Positions 13,020-23,759 of a DNA stretch of 64,000 bases are shown here, one piece after another (position 1 is the stretch's first letter; each line of letters opens with the position of its first letter). The notes below the pieces were generated by a model. That model saw only the letters and a list, made by a program, of their open reading frames with translations, was not told the origin of the DNA and searched no databases. This stretch comes from Dolomedes plantarius. Lineage: Eukaryota; Arthropoda; Arachnida; Araneae; Dolomedidae. The translations under genes and the position numbers were made by a program. The stretch covers positions 13,749,466 to 13,813,465 of the forward strand of contig OU015490.1 of NCBI GenBank assembly GCA_907164885.2, written 5' to 3'.

Positions 13020-13564
13020 ATAAAAAGTTTACAGTTTCCATTACATGTATTTTAATAACTATGCTTTAACCATTGCATTTGGAGGTATGTTTTGAAATCT
13101 CTTCATTTTGGTGACTATTTAAAATGTTACTCAAAATACAGAAAGTCAAGTTTTGCAGAACTTATATCACATTCCATTGATAATGTGAAAGAAAGAACAC
13201 AGAAATCCCACTACAGCATTTTTATTAAAAATACAAAAAAATATAGATATACATTAACAACAGAAATGAAAAAACAATTTAAAAAGAATAACGAGACAAA
13301 ACAAAATGTACTGGTTATAGTCTCTCTCATAGCTCTATATTTGGCAAAAAGGTATACATATAAATTAACATCAGAAATTAATATATTTTAATATGAAAAG
13401 GAAAAACAATTATCTTAATTACTACCATAAAATATAAATATTAAAGAAACAAATGTTGCTATATGTACAACTTACTGTCACATTATATATCTGTCTCTCA
13501 TAGAGGCTTGCACTTTAGATAAAATCAAGCTGTTTCCAGGATTGTTATCAAACCACTGAATATC
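13020..13564. other. No recognised gene
   Basis: A 99-codon frame at 13092-13391 is lysine-, tyrosine- and serine-rich and matches nothing I recognise; it follows the DDE remnant and may be its 3' tail or chance. The rest is AT-rich. Confidence 0.4.
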
Positions 13565-14007
13565 ATTCCCAATACACGGTGCCGCGGCTTGGCGATACTT
13601 TTTTTTGATTTTTTTAGATTTTTGCTAATTTGGCGATGAAACGCCAAATGTGGTTTGTGTTTGTTTTATGCTTTTAAGGTAACCATTTATTGCTCCCGAT
13701 TTGAATAAGATGGCGATGTTTTTTAGATTTTTGCCAAATTTTTAGATTTTTGACGATGAAATGCCAAATGTGGTTTCTGTTTGTTAAATGCTTTTAAGCC
13801 CGTTTAAGTTTGCTGTATATATCACTTCCTCTTTGAATAATTAATGGCCAATCAGGGCCTGTGTTTTACCGGTAGACCAGTTTAATCTGGATTTTTAAAC
13901 CGCGCCTGTTTCAAAGAAATTAATCCGTTGAAAATCCTTTTTTGGATTTGCAGTTCCATCGCTCGGACGTACATTTCTTTGCTATGTATGGCTTCTTTTG
14001 TAAATGA

Positions 14008-14334
14008 GTGAATTTGGATTTCTTTAGGGATATTCAAAAAGCGGGTAAGAGAACTGTAATTGAATATTGTATGTATATTGGGTTAATCGCTAATATTTAT
14101 TATTGTCCAAATTTTAATTTACCAATGACTTTAACTGAAAGAAAAGACGTTAATGATGGGTTTTCTTGGGTTTGTCGTGTTCGGGGTGGTGGGGAGGAAC
14201 ATCACGTTAAAAGATCGATTAGATGTGGTTCCTGGTTCGAAGAGAGTAAATTGGATTTAATTACGGTTTTAAAATTAACTTATTTATGGGTAAAAAAAAA
14301 AGCCGTGTTCTTGGATTACAGGCGAATTGGATGA
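14008..14334 (+). pseudogene. Merlin/ISXO2-type transposase N-terminus
   Basis: The frame contains YCPNFNLPMTL, then WVCRVR and HHVKRSIRCGSWFEESKLDL, ending TVLKLTYLWV. The arrangement of a CPxC-like ribbon, W-x-C-R, and SIRxGSWFExSKL followed by LKLTYxWV is the N-terminal signature of IS1016/ISXO2-like (Merlin) transposases. One zinc ligand (the second Cys after CP) appears lost. The DDE core that should follow is missing and the frame stops after about 108 codons. The frame begins at GTG; the nearby ATG (14004) is in a different frame. Confidence 0.7.
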
Positions 14335-14470
14335 ATCCGAAAGTGAATAACCGGTAAGTGGTTTTTTTTTTTTTTAATTTTAACATGAAATAATATAAAT
14401 GACAACATGCAGAACTTTAATTTTTTTTACTTGCTGATATATTTAACCAAGATGTATTTTACATTTGTTT

Positions 14471-14938
14471 AAATGAATTATTTGCAATATACTGACTTTT
14501 TTAGCGGGGGGTTGGGGGGGGCGGCAGCCCCCCCCCACACATAACAAATTTCTCATCATTTTTTGTATTTGTGTATTTTTGTGCTTTTTCTGTGGTTGTA
14601 TAGTTTAAAAAATGCATAATTTTTGGACTTTTCGGACTTTCCCGTTCCAAAAACACGCGTTCTGCTTGGGCGACAAAAATTTTAAAAAATAAAATAGACT
14701 ATTTAAATGAATTATTTGCAATATACTGACTTTTTTTTTAGCGGGGGGGGGGCTGCCGCCCCCCCCCACACATAATAAATTTCTCATTATTTATCAGCTT
14801 TCATTTTTTGTATTTGTGTGTTTTTGTGCTTTAATGTGGTCGTACAGTTTAAAAAATGCATATTTTTGGGACTTTTCGGACTTTCCCGTTCCAAAAATAC
14901 GCGTTCGGCTTGGGCGACAAAGAATTTTAAAAAATAAA
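14471..14938 (+). repeat. Two tandem copies of a 234-bp unit with G-run/C-run hairpins
   Basis: aaatgaattatttgcaatat starts a unit at 14471 and again at 14705. Each unit has a run of G followed a few bases later by a run of C (14504-14540 and 14742-14768), able to form a strong hairpin, and then cttttcggactttcccgttcc and an acgcgttc-ggcttgggcgac block. The second unit differs by small changes. Confidence 0.85.
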
Positions 14939-15094
14939 ATCGACTGCCCTTATTTAACTTCATTTTTTCATTTTCTGTATAAATTTTCAATGAAAGTTCT
15001 GCATGTTGTCCCATCGCCAAATTGGCGACGGGAGACGGAACCAAGATGGCGGTTCCAATGCCGTGAAATACAAGGGGCACCGTATATTGGGAAT

Positions 15095-15229
15095 TAACCA
15101 AAGTTTTTTGTTCAAACCAAATTAAAGGTGTTTAATGTGCCCACCTTTGGATGTCTATGAGGTAGGAGAATTCGTCTCAAACTGTTGCGAGCATGTCTTG
15201 CTTCCACGGACAACCCTTATCTCGGAATT
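15095..15229. other. Older repeat interrupted by hAT insertions (left part)
   Basis: This segment continues across the hAT insertions into 18543-18834, which ends tttgaaacaccctgtata, a terminus seen in many Tc1/mariner-like elements. On the minus strand, DEFSYLIDIQRWAH can be read at about 15130-15175, like the last residues of some mariner-type transposases. The evidence is weak. Confidence 0.35.
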
Positions 15230-15237
15230 GTTTATAC

Positions 15238-18200
15238 CAGGGCTTCTTAAACTGTGGGTCGCGACCCCCCTGGGGGTCGCGAGACTACTGAAAGGGGGTC
15301 GCAAAGATCTGATACTTTTCAATCATTATAAATAAAATTTTAAAATTAGTATACACACTACGTACAAATATAAATACAAATAAAAATCATACAAAATACT
15401 AGTGTAGTTTTATTATAACTATTTTTTGAAAAAAGTGGCAATGCAAAACTGTTATGTAGGGCCTATAAATGAAAATATGGAAGTAGCATTTAAAATAATA
15501 AATACAACGCGCTCCTCGATTTTCAACTGAACGTTCGACATTGATGTCTGGCCGCCGGCGTCAGTGTTTGCAAGATAACTTAGTGATTATAAGTACCCAG
15601 ACGCCGCGTCGCCTTACAGCTTACACATACAATACGGAAGCATAATCAAGCTAGGCTAGGCGAATCGGCATATTATTTTTATGAAAGAATAATAAAAAAA
15701 ATTAAATGAAAGCTTTTTCGGCGTCTTTGTGATACGGTGCCTTTGTGCGCTGCACACTTTGAACACGCCATGCGTCGGGGTTGATCTGATCGTAATTTGT
15801 TGTCATTGCACTGGTAAAGATTCGAGTGTAGTTATTTTTCTGTTTGTACTTCAGTTTGGACTCAGCTTTGTCTTCGTAGTGACATGTGTGTATTTACTGT
15901 GTAATTTTCAGTTGGTGTTTTTAATTATTACGTTAAAGTTCAACTACATTTTGTTTAATTATTTATTATTATTTAACCATCATGGATAAATGGCTAATTA
16001 AAATTCCAACTAATAAGTCTGCCACGCCGTCACAACCAAGTTGCAGTGCTTCAAATCCGACTTCTAGCAAAACAAAAAAAAGAAAATATGACGAATCATA
16101 TTTGCAGTATGGCTTCACATGCTCTTCTCACAACAATGAAGAACAACCAGTGTGCTTAATTTGCAAAGAAGTTTTGGCTGCAGAAAGCATGAAACCGTCA
16201 AAACTGCAACGACATTTGAATACTAAACATGCAACGTTATCAAAAAAGCCAATAGAATATTTTGAGCGTCTTTTGCAAACATCAAATAAAGAAAAGAACA
16301 CTTTGGAGAAGTATGTTACTTTGAATGATAAATATCTATTGGCATCGTATGAAGTTTCGTATTTGATAGCAAAAACGAAAAAGCCTTTTACTATTGGAGA
16401 GCAACTTTTACTACCTGCAGCTATAAGAATGTCTGAAATTGTTCATGGAAAACAGTATGCTGCTGAAATTAGTAAAATTCCATTATCAAATGACACTGTG
16501 TCCAAAAGAATTTCAGACATTAGCAATGATCAATTTCAACAGCTTCTTATGAGGCTTAAAGACAGCTCAAAGTTTGCAATACAACTGGACGAGTCGACAG
16601 ACATTTCAAAAATAGCACAGTTGTTACTTTTTGTAAGATATATTTATGAGGGAAGCATTCATGAAGATATACTGTTTTGTCGTCCTCTGGAAGGTCATAC
16701 TCGTGGAAAAGATATATATAAAAAAGTAAATGAGTTTTTTGAAAAAGAAGGATTAAATTGGAAAAATTGTGTTGGTGTGTGCACGGACGGTGCTGCAGCA
16801 ATGACCGGACAAGATCTTGGTTTTACAGCATTTGTTAAAGCTGGAAATGATCATATTACATTTACACATTGTATGATTCACCGAGAGGCACTTGTTGTTA
16901 AAAAAATTGCACCAGAATTAAACACTGTGTTTTTTGATGCAGTCAAAATCATTAACTTTATTAAAAGTCGAGCACTTAATAGTCGATTGTTTAAAAATTT
17001 GTGCATTGATATGGATTCGGATTATACAAGTTTATTGCTACATGCTGAAGTTAGGTGGCTATCAAGAGGTCGAAGTTTGAAACGATTATTAACTTTAAAA
17101 GATGAAGTTCTTATATTTCTAACAGAGCAAAATTCTAATTTGGCCGATTATTTTCACGATAATTTATGGCTTCTCAAGCTATGCTATTTGGCAGATATTT
17201 TTGATAAAATCAATGATATGAATTTATCAATGCAGGGAGTCTGCGTTAATATGTTTATGTTAAAAAATAAACTTGAGGCTTTTGTTAAAAAAATTCTTAT
17301 ATGGAAGAACAGAGTGGAAAGTGGATCGCTCGAAATGTTTCCATTTACTGACGAGTATATAATTAGTAACAATATTTCAAAAAAAGATACTCCTATAACA
17401 AAAATTATAGTTAATCATTTGAAGGATATGGAAGTTTACATGCATAGGTATTTTCCCAATGATATCGATACACAACAATGGATTTGCAATCCATTTTCAA
17501 TTGAAATGGAAGAAATTAATTTTTTAAACTTCAAAGCACAAGAAGAATTTGCCGAATTAACAAGTGATACTACCTTGCGACTCAGATTTTCTCAAGTGCC
17601 TGTGCATGAATTTTGGATAGAAATCAAATCAGAATATCCCCTACTATCGGAAATGGCAATGAATAAATTACTGCCATTTTTGTACAACATATTTATGTGA
17701 ATCAGCCTTTTCCACATTAACTTACATAAAATCAAAATACCGTTCAACTTTAATAAACGTTGAAAATTTATTACGATCTGCAATAACTCAAATTGAGCCT
17801 AGATTTAATTATTTGTGTAAAAATAAACAATCACATCCGTCACATTAATATTGTTTGATGTTAATAATATGTTTTTATTAAAAAAATTGTTACAAAAGTT
17901 TATTTTTTCTATTGAATATATAGATATAGTTTTATGTTTTCTTATAAAAAAATTGTTACAAAAGTTTATTTTTTCTATTGAATAAATATATATATAGTTT
18001 TATGTCATTCTATTTATTGTGTTTTATTACGACCGATATCCCGTCAACGTTTCCAATTATATATATGTGAAATGAATGGGTACGTATTCTTTAATCCTTA
18101 TTTTATTTACATTGTAAAATAGTGCGATATTACATCTACATCTACGGTTAATATATATTTCATTATATGGAGGAGGGGGTCGTTTAAAATTTCCTAAGCT

Positions 18201-18239
18201 TGAAGGGGGTCGCTATATAAAAAAGTTTAAGAAGCCCTG
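15238..18239 (+). mobile_element. Near-complete 3.0 kb hAT transposon
   Basis: The TIRs are cagggcttcttaaactgtgg on the left and its inverse agtttaagaagccctg on the right, with gggtcgcgacccc just inside. The 8-bp target GTTTATAC flanks it at 15230-15237 and 18240-18247. It carries one long transposase frame, 15982-17700, with the last ~50 codons in the next frame up to 17848. A 70-bp duplication (aaaaaattgttacaaaagttt twice, 17880-18000) lies after the gene. This is the best preserved DNA transposon in the window. Confidence 0.92.
15982..17848 (+). pseudogene. hAT transposase (BED finger, Charlie/ZBED-like), one frameshift
   Basis: The first 572 codons are open. A BED zinc finger has C58, C61, H78 and H83. 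The hAT catalytic region has AIQLDESTDIS (first Asp), VCTDGAAAMTG (second Asp), THCMIHREAL (the conserved C-x2-H) and LHAEVRWLSRG (Glu before the RW motif). The family normally ends in a dimerisation block with CESAFS; that block is present at about 17690-17848 but one base out of frame, because of an extra base near 17675. The translated frame therefore stops early with YNIFM at 17700. Similar host-domesticated proteins are ZBED5, SCAND3 and FAM200. It would bind its TIRs and cut DNA in the nucleus. Whether the frameshift is real or a sequencing error decides if the element is active. Confidence 0.93.
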
Positions 18240-18247
18240 GTTTATAC

Positions 18248-18534
18248 CAGAGGTGGGGAACGCGCGGCTTTCAAATTATTTTAGGAATTGTTGCTATGTC
18301 AGTTATTTATAATTGAATACTATTATTTTTCTATTGTATTTCTTTATAATGTTAAAATTATCTAACCCTTTTTTACCATTATTTTTCTATATAATGCATC
18401 AAATTGTTAAAACTATACCTAACTATAATAATTTCGTAAAAGTCGCATTTATGGGTGCATCAACTTATGCGGCCTCCTTTATTTCTACCTAATTTACATG
18501 TGGCCTCTAATGGTAAAAAGGTTCCCCACCTCTG
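18248..18534 (+). mobile_element. hAT MITE inserted in the target duplication of its neighbour
   Basis: It begins cagaggtggggaac and ends gttccccacctctg, a perfect inverted repeat. GTTTATAC lies on both sides (18240-18247 and 18535-18542), and the left copy is shared with the adjoining 3.0 kb hAT. No coding sequence. A related copy, inverted and split by a Helitron, lies at 42455-45473. Confidence 0.92.
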
Positions 18535-18542
18535 GTTTATAC

Positions 18543-18834
18543 CGTCACCTAACGTTCTGAGAGGTAGGGACTTCCATCTACCAGGATTTTGAACAGTTGT
18601 TTCGGACTCGCAAAGCGTAGAACACAAAATGATTTCTGTCGTGCAGTCGCCATCTTTACAAGCGCTGAAGTGGCGGGCGAAGGAAGAGCTTTAGCGCTAC
18701 TTGTCGGCAACTGCGTGAAACTCGAGATTTCCTTCTCTCTGCCTATACATCATTCGATCAAAACGGATTGAAAGATGAATAGTTATGATTTTTTTTAAAA
18801 ATCGGATGAATCTTTTTGAAACACCCTGTATATA
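18543..18834. mobile_element. Older Tc1/mariner-like remnant (right part)
   Basis: It continues the segment at 15095-15229 once the hAT insertions are removed. It ends with gatgaatctttttgaaacac then cctgtata, like the terminus tacagggtgtttcaaaaag common among Tc1/mariner elements. No catalytic motif is readable. Low confidence. Confidence 0.35.
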
Positions 18835-19004
18835 TTAGTATTTCATTTAGCTGAAAATTAGCAAAAATTAAAATTACAAAAAAGCAGGTTTTTTTAAAAA
18901 TTATGAACTGCTATTAAAACATTGAAAATTACAAACTTCCTTTATTTCTAAGGGACTAAAATTGAAGAAAATGAATAGGAAGGGTAAGCCTGGATCTCGG
19001 ATAA
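18835..19004. other. AT-rich spacer, nothing recognised
   Basis: No gene, RNA or terminal repeat is visible between the mariner-like end and the next palindromic MITE. Confidence 0.5.
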
Positions 19005-19504
19005 GGCGGCGTCCATTAATTACGTTTGCCGATTTTTCACCCCCCCCCCCCCAATCTTATGTGAGATTTTTCAAAATGCGTATTTTTAGTGTAAATACGT
19101 TAATCTGTGCTTTGCGTTGGATTTATTTAAAAAAAACATAATTTGCTTAATTAATTTTAATTAAGACTACCAAGAACGTAATCTAGAATCACAGTGAGAA
19201 AATCTAACAATAAAATACTTAAATAGGAACTACTAAAATTCGTAAAAGAATATTCATTCTAATTCAGTCCACGGGGACTCATGTGTGGTCTCAAGTGACT
19301 ACTGGAACTATTGTGTACGATTTAGCCATATTTTAGTGTAGAAACATGTTTTACTTAATATAACCCAGTTTTCTGGCAATTTTACTCTGTTTCTTGAAGA
19401 AAAAAATTACGGGATATTTGCCGAGACCCACTCTCTCCCCCACGATTCGGCTCGACTCCCCCCCCCCCCCCTTTCTAAAAGCCTTACGTAATTAATGGAC
19501 GGCC
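19005..19504. mobile_element. Palindromic-end MITE (GGCGTCCATTAATTACGT), copy 1
   Basis: The left end ggcgtccattaattacgt is inverted at the right as acgtaattaatggacggcc. Long C runs sit just inside both ends (19039-19052 and 19460-19471). The interior matches the copy at 38729-39260 closely (gtaaatacgttaatctgtgc, aagactaccaagaacgtaat). About 500 bp, non-coding. The superfamily is not clear, as no target duplication could be fixed. Confidence 0.8.
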
Positions 19505-19830
19505 TCTAACATTTGAGAGTGCAACCGGTGGTCCGGCACTACATATAATGAAAAGTGCCAAATAAATGGGAATTTTGAAAACAACCTTCACTGTACTTGA
19601 TGGGCTGACTATATCCGACGACTATCGGGTGTTGAATTAAAATTTCTTAAAAGTTTAACATAAATTATTGTATTATTAGAATGCGAGTACGTTAATCCTT
19701 TGTCCCTTTTGCTTGTGGGATATTCTATGACCCATTGGCGGCTCCCAAAAAAGCCCGGCGTATTTTGTTTTCATAGCCTAAAATTAAATGAGTTTGAATT
19801 TAAAATGAGACTATGTTTATTTCTTACATA
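19505..19830. other. Spacer without recognised gene
   Basis: No coding frame or terminal repeat was recognised in this 326-bp stretch. Confidence 0.45.
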
Positions 19831-20003
19831 CAGGTGAATCTCGATCTATCGTTTTTCAAGGGACCGACTGAACTGAACGATAAATGCAGGAAAACGATAG
19901 ATGCGGAAACACGACAAAGCAATATGATCTTCGGGACAAGGTGAAATAAACGACACATACGGAAAAACGATGATTCCGAAAACGATCGATCGAAATTCCA
20001 CTG
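19831..20003. mobile_element. Short Tigger-like MITE, second copy
   Basis: It runs from caggtgaatctcgatctatc to gatcgaaattccactg and shares its body with 369-529. It is followed directly by tatatgcatatatg and a long (AT)n array. Confidence 0.65.
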
Positions 20004-20007
20004 TATA

Positions 20008-20011
20008 TGCA

Positions 20012-20101
<90 letters not shown>
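20008..20101. repeat. (AT)n microsatellite
   Basis: About 85 bp of nearly pure AT dinucleotides between two Tigger-like MITEs. Apparent frames of repeated Tyr-Ile through it are artefacts. Confidence 0.95.
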
Positions 20102-20104
<3 letters not shown>

Positions 20105-20667
20105 TAGAACCTCCATATATCGAACTTTTAGCAAATCTCCATGTTCATTACATAGAAAAATTGTTTCTATATAGCGAAAAAATCTCTATATATCGAAATG
20201 TTTTCAAGACAAATTGGGTGATTTTATTCCACTTTAAAATAAAATCTCCCAATTTTTGGCATTTGAAACAATACGTCGTGGACTTCAATTCGCGGAAAAT
20301 GTCCCTGATAAAGTTTTTAGTGGACTGAATAAATACGAACTATTCTTTGAACTTTCCGCAAAACTAACTGTTCAGCAACATATTCGTAGTTTTTTTTAAA
20401 GAATGTAACTGTGATCATTGTAACCACTGTCTGCATTATTGGTTTTTTTAAAGATATGTAGTAATCAATGAATCTTTTATATTAATTCATTTTTTAGTTA
20501 TTAACTTTCATTTATTGGGATTCGCATATAAATTAGAAATGGAGTTTCGTATACGAAAATTAGCTTTAATTTTTATTTTTTTTAGGAGAATTATGATAAG
20601 ACTAAGCTCAATTCTATATATCGAATTTTTTTCGCGCAATTTGCTACTTCGATATATGGAAGTTCAA

Positions 20668-20670
<3 letters not shown>
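20102..20670. mobile_element. Pogo/Tigger-like MITE (TIR CAGTAGAACCTCCATATATCGAA)
   Basis: The left end cagtagaacctccatatatc and the right end gatatatggaagttcaactg are inverted repeats, flanked by TA. Repeated ctatatatcgaa motifs lie inside both ends. The interior contains TTCAATTCGCGGAAAATGTC and a short VPDKVFSGLNKYELFFELS-like reading, possibly a trace of transposase. Non-autonomous. Confidence 0.75.
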
Positions 20671-20763
<93 letters not shown>

Positions 20764-20820
20764 GTATGTATATATATGTATATATATATGTATGTATATA
20801 TATGTATATATATATGTATG

Positions 20821-20851
<31 letters not shown>

Positions 20852-20944
20852 ATATATATATGTATGTATATATATATATATGTATGTATATATATATATG
20901 TATATGTATGCGTATATATGTATATATATATGTATATATTTATA

Positions 20945-20991
<47 letters not shown>

Positions 20992-20996
20992 ATATA
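20671..20996. repeat. Compound (TA)n / (TATG)n microsatellite
   Basis: About 325 bp of TA repeats with interspersed tgta steps between a Tigger-like MITE and a mariner. The long Tyr-Ile-Cys frames through it are artefacts of the repeat. Confidence 0.95.
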
Positions 20997-22146
20997 CAGA
21001 GGCTGTTCACACATTTTTTAGATGATGTATATTGTATTCACAAAACTAAATTACATAAAATTCTTGTGTTTTAAATGTTCTGTTTGACATCCCTTATTCT
21101 GAACTATCTTTCGACACCGCAATTTCCAGGATAATAATGCCTTTTGAAGTGTCAGAAGAGGTATTCTAACCCATTCCTCCTGAACAGCTTTCCAGAGTCC
21201 TGTAAGGGTTTTGGGACGACGTTTGGATAATGCAGATTTTTAAAGTCCGAAAGCACAAAAATCCATAGGTGATACATCGGGAGATTTAGTAGGGATTAGT
21301 AATTGGCGATAAAATATGTTCCTGATAGTATTTGGAGTTAATCTTGACATTTTTGTCCACTCTCTTTATTTTTAACTTGCCATTATAAGAAAAACCAGCA
21401 ACAATCATGAATCCCTTAGAAAAACTTTCTTTCGATTCTTTGAACCATGTATTTAAATTTTTTTCTCCCCTTTTATGATAATAAATGGCTCTTTTTTTGT
21501 TGCTATCATTTAAATACAACCATGATTCATCTATTGTGACAATTGTTTACCATTTTTCTTTGGATAAGTGTTTCTCATATAGAATTCTACAGCGTGTCCT
21601 GCGTTCAGCGATATGATTTGGAAGAAGACGATGAACATTGCGTTTTTTCGCTTTCTTAAGATTTAAATCAACGTTTATCATTTTGTTTACAGTGGACACC
21701 GAGCATTTTAATGATTTTGCAACTGTCCTTTGACTAGGGGGATTTTTTTAACATTAAACAACGTACCTTTGCAATAGTCGAAGATGTCCGTTTTTTCCTT
21801 GGATACTTGTTTGGAATTTTTGTCCCACTTGAGGCTCCAATTTGACGTTTTTTCCTTTCTTGTTGACGATATTACCTATCGACGCTTTAGATATGACAAA
21901 ACCATGACTCTCACATCGTTTTTGGATAACGGAGTATGCATATTTCTCTTCGGAAAGAGCATAAATGTAGCCTTCGAACCACTGCTTTGTTAAAAACGCC
22001 ATTTTGAATAAAAACAAATCTTTCAAGCCGCAGATGATAATTTTGACTTTTAAAAACATAGTACAATTGCAATTATTTCTTTTGCAGCAAACGAATTTTT
22101 ATTATCGCTTACCAAAATCGTCTAAAAAATGTGCGAACAGCCTCTG
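20997..22146 (-). mobile_element. DD41D Tc1/mariner element, copy 1
   Basis: TIRs cagaggctgttcacacattt and, inverted, aaatgtgcgaacagcctctg are flanked by TA. It shares nearly all its length with the copy at 29882-31036. The transposase remnant is on the minus strand. Confidence 0.85.
21094..22002 (-). pseudogene. DD41D mariner-type transposase, lacks the second and third catalytic Asp
   Basis: From ATG 22002 the minus strand reads MAFLTKQWFEGYIYALSEEK and a helix-turn-helix part (CESHGFVISKASIGNIVNKK), then, after frame breaks, VTIDESWLYLNDS with the first catalytic Asp (about 21525) and GFMIVAGFSYNGKLKIK. The central piece holding the second and third Asp, which survives in the other copy, is absent: the frame stops with SPITNPY near 21286. 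The C-terminal tail (PKTLTGLWKAVQEEW) is again readable near 21180-21230. Internal deletion plus frameshifts make it dead. Confidence 0.85.
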
Positions 22147-22164
22147 TATATGTGTGTATATATA

Positions 22165-22252
<88 letters not shown>
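22147..22252. repeat. (TA)n microsatellite
   Basis: About 105 bp of TA and TG dinucleotides between the mariner and the next Tigger element. Confidence 0.95.
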
Positions 22253-22255
<3 letters not shown>

Positions 22256-23661
22256 TGGACGCTCGTTAATTCGAACTCGGTTAATTCGAACTTTCGGTTA
22301 ATTCGAACTAATTCAAAAGTCCCAAAAAACTTGTATTGGAGTTAATGTTAGAAAAATGTCATTAATTCGAACTAAATTTTTATCACTTCGGTTAATTCGA
22401 ACTAAAAATTTGACAAAAAAAAATTCTTTTTCCTCGTTTAATGGAAAAAATACACATTGTATTTATTATTTTGTATGTCAAAATTTCTTTTCTGTGTAAA
22501 GAGGCACATGCCCGCATTCCTAGACTATTGCATGTCCGCTAAACGTTAGTAGCTATTGTCCTTATTAGTGCTAAACGGAAAAAGCAATTTTCCTTTATTT
22601 CGATCGATTTTCTTAGAATTTCAGAAAAACTAGTCTTTACTACAAATTCTAGAGAGCTGCGTCAGTAATAACTGCAGTGCAGACAAGTTAATGTGGTCTA
22701 GTTTTTCTTCCTCATTGTGTGGTGTGAACGTGTAAAAGTTGAGGATGTCTACACGTGGAAAGTACAAAACCCTAACTTTGGAGACAAAGGTAGAAATTTT
22801 AAAGAAAGTAGAGAATGGCGAATGTAAAACGAAGTTAGCAGCTGACTATGGAATTTAAAAAAATGCCTTGTCAACAAATTTTAAAACAAGGAGTCAATTT
22901 TAGATTCATCGGAAAAATCAAAATTTGCTAGAGGAATGAAACGCATGGGAAATGCGTCCCAAGAAGTTCTAGAAAAAGCTCTACTGCTATGGTTCTAGGA
23001 TGTTAGATCTCGAAAGTTAGATCTCGAAGTCGAGTGGGTATTGAAGATTTTAAATGCAGTGATGGATGGCTTTCTCGATTTAAGTCAAGGCACAATATTT
23101 CTTATCAAACTGTATGTGGTCAAAGCTTTGATGTAAACGAAGACGTATGCACTAATTTCGGTAGGAAACTGCCAGGGCTTTTCTCTACTTACCTGCCGAA
23201 AGATATTTTTAATGCGGCTATAATGGACAAAGCCATAATGGACTCTATTAAAACTCTGAAAGCATTTATTCAGATGGAACCTTCCTCTGAAAATGAATTG
23301 AAATGTTTACTTCAAATCGAGAAGTTGGCCGAACAATGTAGGCATCATAAACAAAACCAAACATCCATTTTACAGTTCTTCCCCAAAGTGTAATTCATAT
23401 TTTTAATAAAAGTTTACTTTATACTGCAAATCTTCTGCTTCATTTTATGATTAAAGTAAGTCTGTATTGCTTTTTAATATGTTTAACTTTAGATAACATA
23501 GTATAATATATTTTTTGGGGTTATACATACTAGGAGATTTTCTTCTTCGGTGATACACATTTAAAGTTATATATTTTGTCTTAACAGCGGATAATTCGAA
23601 CTTCGAATAATTCGAACTTTTTTCTCAGAACCTTTGAGTTCGAATTAACGAGCGTCCACTG
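22253..23661 (+). mobile_element. Internally deleted Tigger (pogo) element
   Basis: TIRs cagtggacgctcgttaattc and, inverted, gaattaacgagcgtccactg are flanked by TA. The motif ggttaattcgaact is repeated three to four times inside the left end and attcgaactt inside the right, probably transposase-binding repeats. It carries the N- and C-terminal parts of a Tigger transposase on the plus strand with the catalytic core missing. Confidence 0.9.
22745..23393 (+). pseudogene. Tigger transposase remnant (CENP-B-like), core deleted
   Basis: ATG 22745 opens MSTRGKYKTLTLETKVEILK and continues KVENGECKTKLAADYGI, the CENP-B N-terminal helix-turn-helix (psq type), then meets a stop at 22856. The second DNA-binding domain (Tc5/CENP-B type) is readable at 23034-23160: FKCSDGWLSRFKSRHNISYQ. 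From NAAIMDKAIMD (23210) it jumps straight to the tail, so the DDE domain of several hundred codons has been lost. The last residues, QNQTSILQFFPKV, look like a PCNA-interacting (PIP) box. Confidence 0.9.
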
Positions 23662-23698
<37 letters not shown>

Positions 23699-23759
23699 AT
23701 ATACATATATATATATACACACATATATATATATGCACATATACGTGTGTTTATATATA
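23662..23759. repeat. (TA)n/(TG)n microsatellite
   Basis: TA, TG and CA dinucleotide tracts fill the gap between the Tigger and Tc1 elements. Confidence 0.95.

Larger units (their letters stand above)
13565..15094 (+). mobile_element. Merlin/IS1016-like DNA transposon
   Basis: The ends are inverted repeats: attcccaatacacggtgcc on the left and ggcaccgtatattgggaat on the right. Inside, on the plus strand, is the N-terminal part of an ISXO2/Merlin-type transposase (14008-14334), followed by a tandemly repeated G/C-hairpin block. The right subterminal region contains atcgccaaattggcgac and a (cc)aagatggcggt segment. The catalytic core is lacking, so this is a deleted copy. I could not define a target duplication with confidence. 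Confidence 0.6.

Noticed and set aside
13092..13391. 99-codon frame as a small gene
   Set aside because: Lysine- and serine-rich low-complexity translation with no recognised domain, in AT-rich DNA.
20515..21074. Long frames of repeated Tyr, Ile, Met and Cys
   Set aside because: They are translations of (TA)n and (TATG)n microsatellites in several frames at once; the same holds for 19856-20134, 22140-22250 and 28703-29036.
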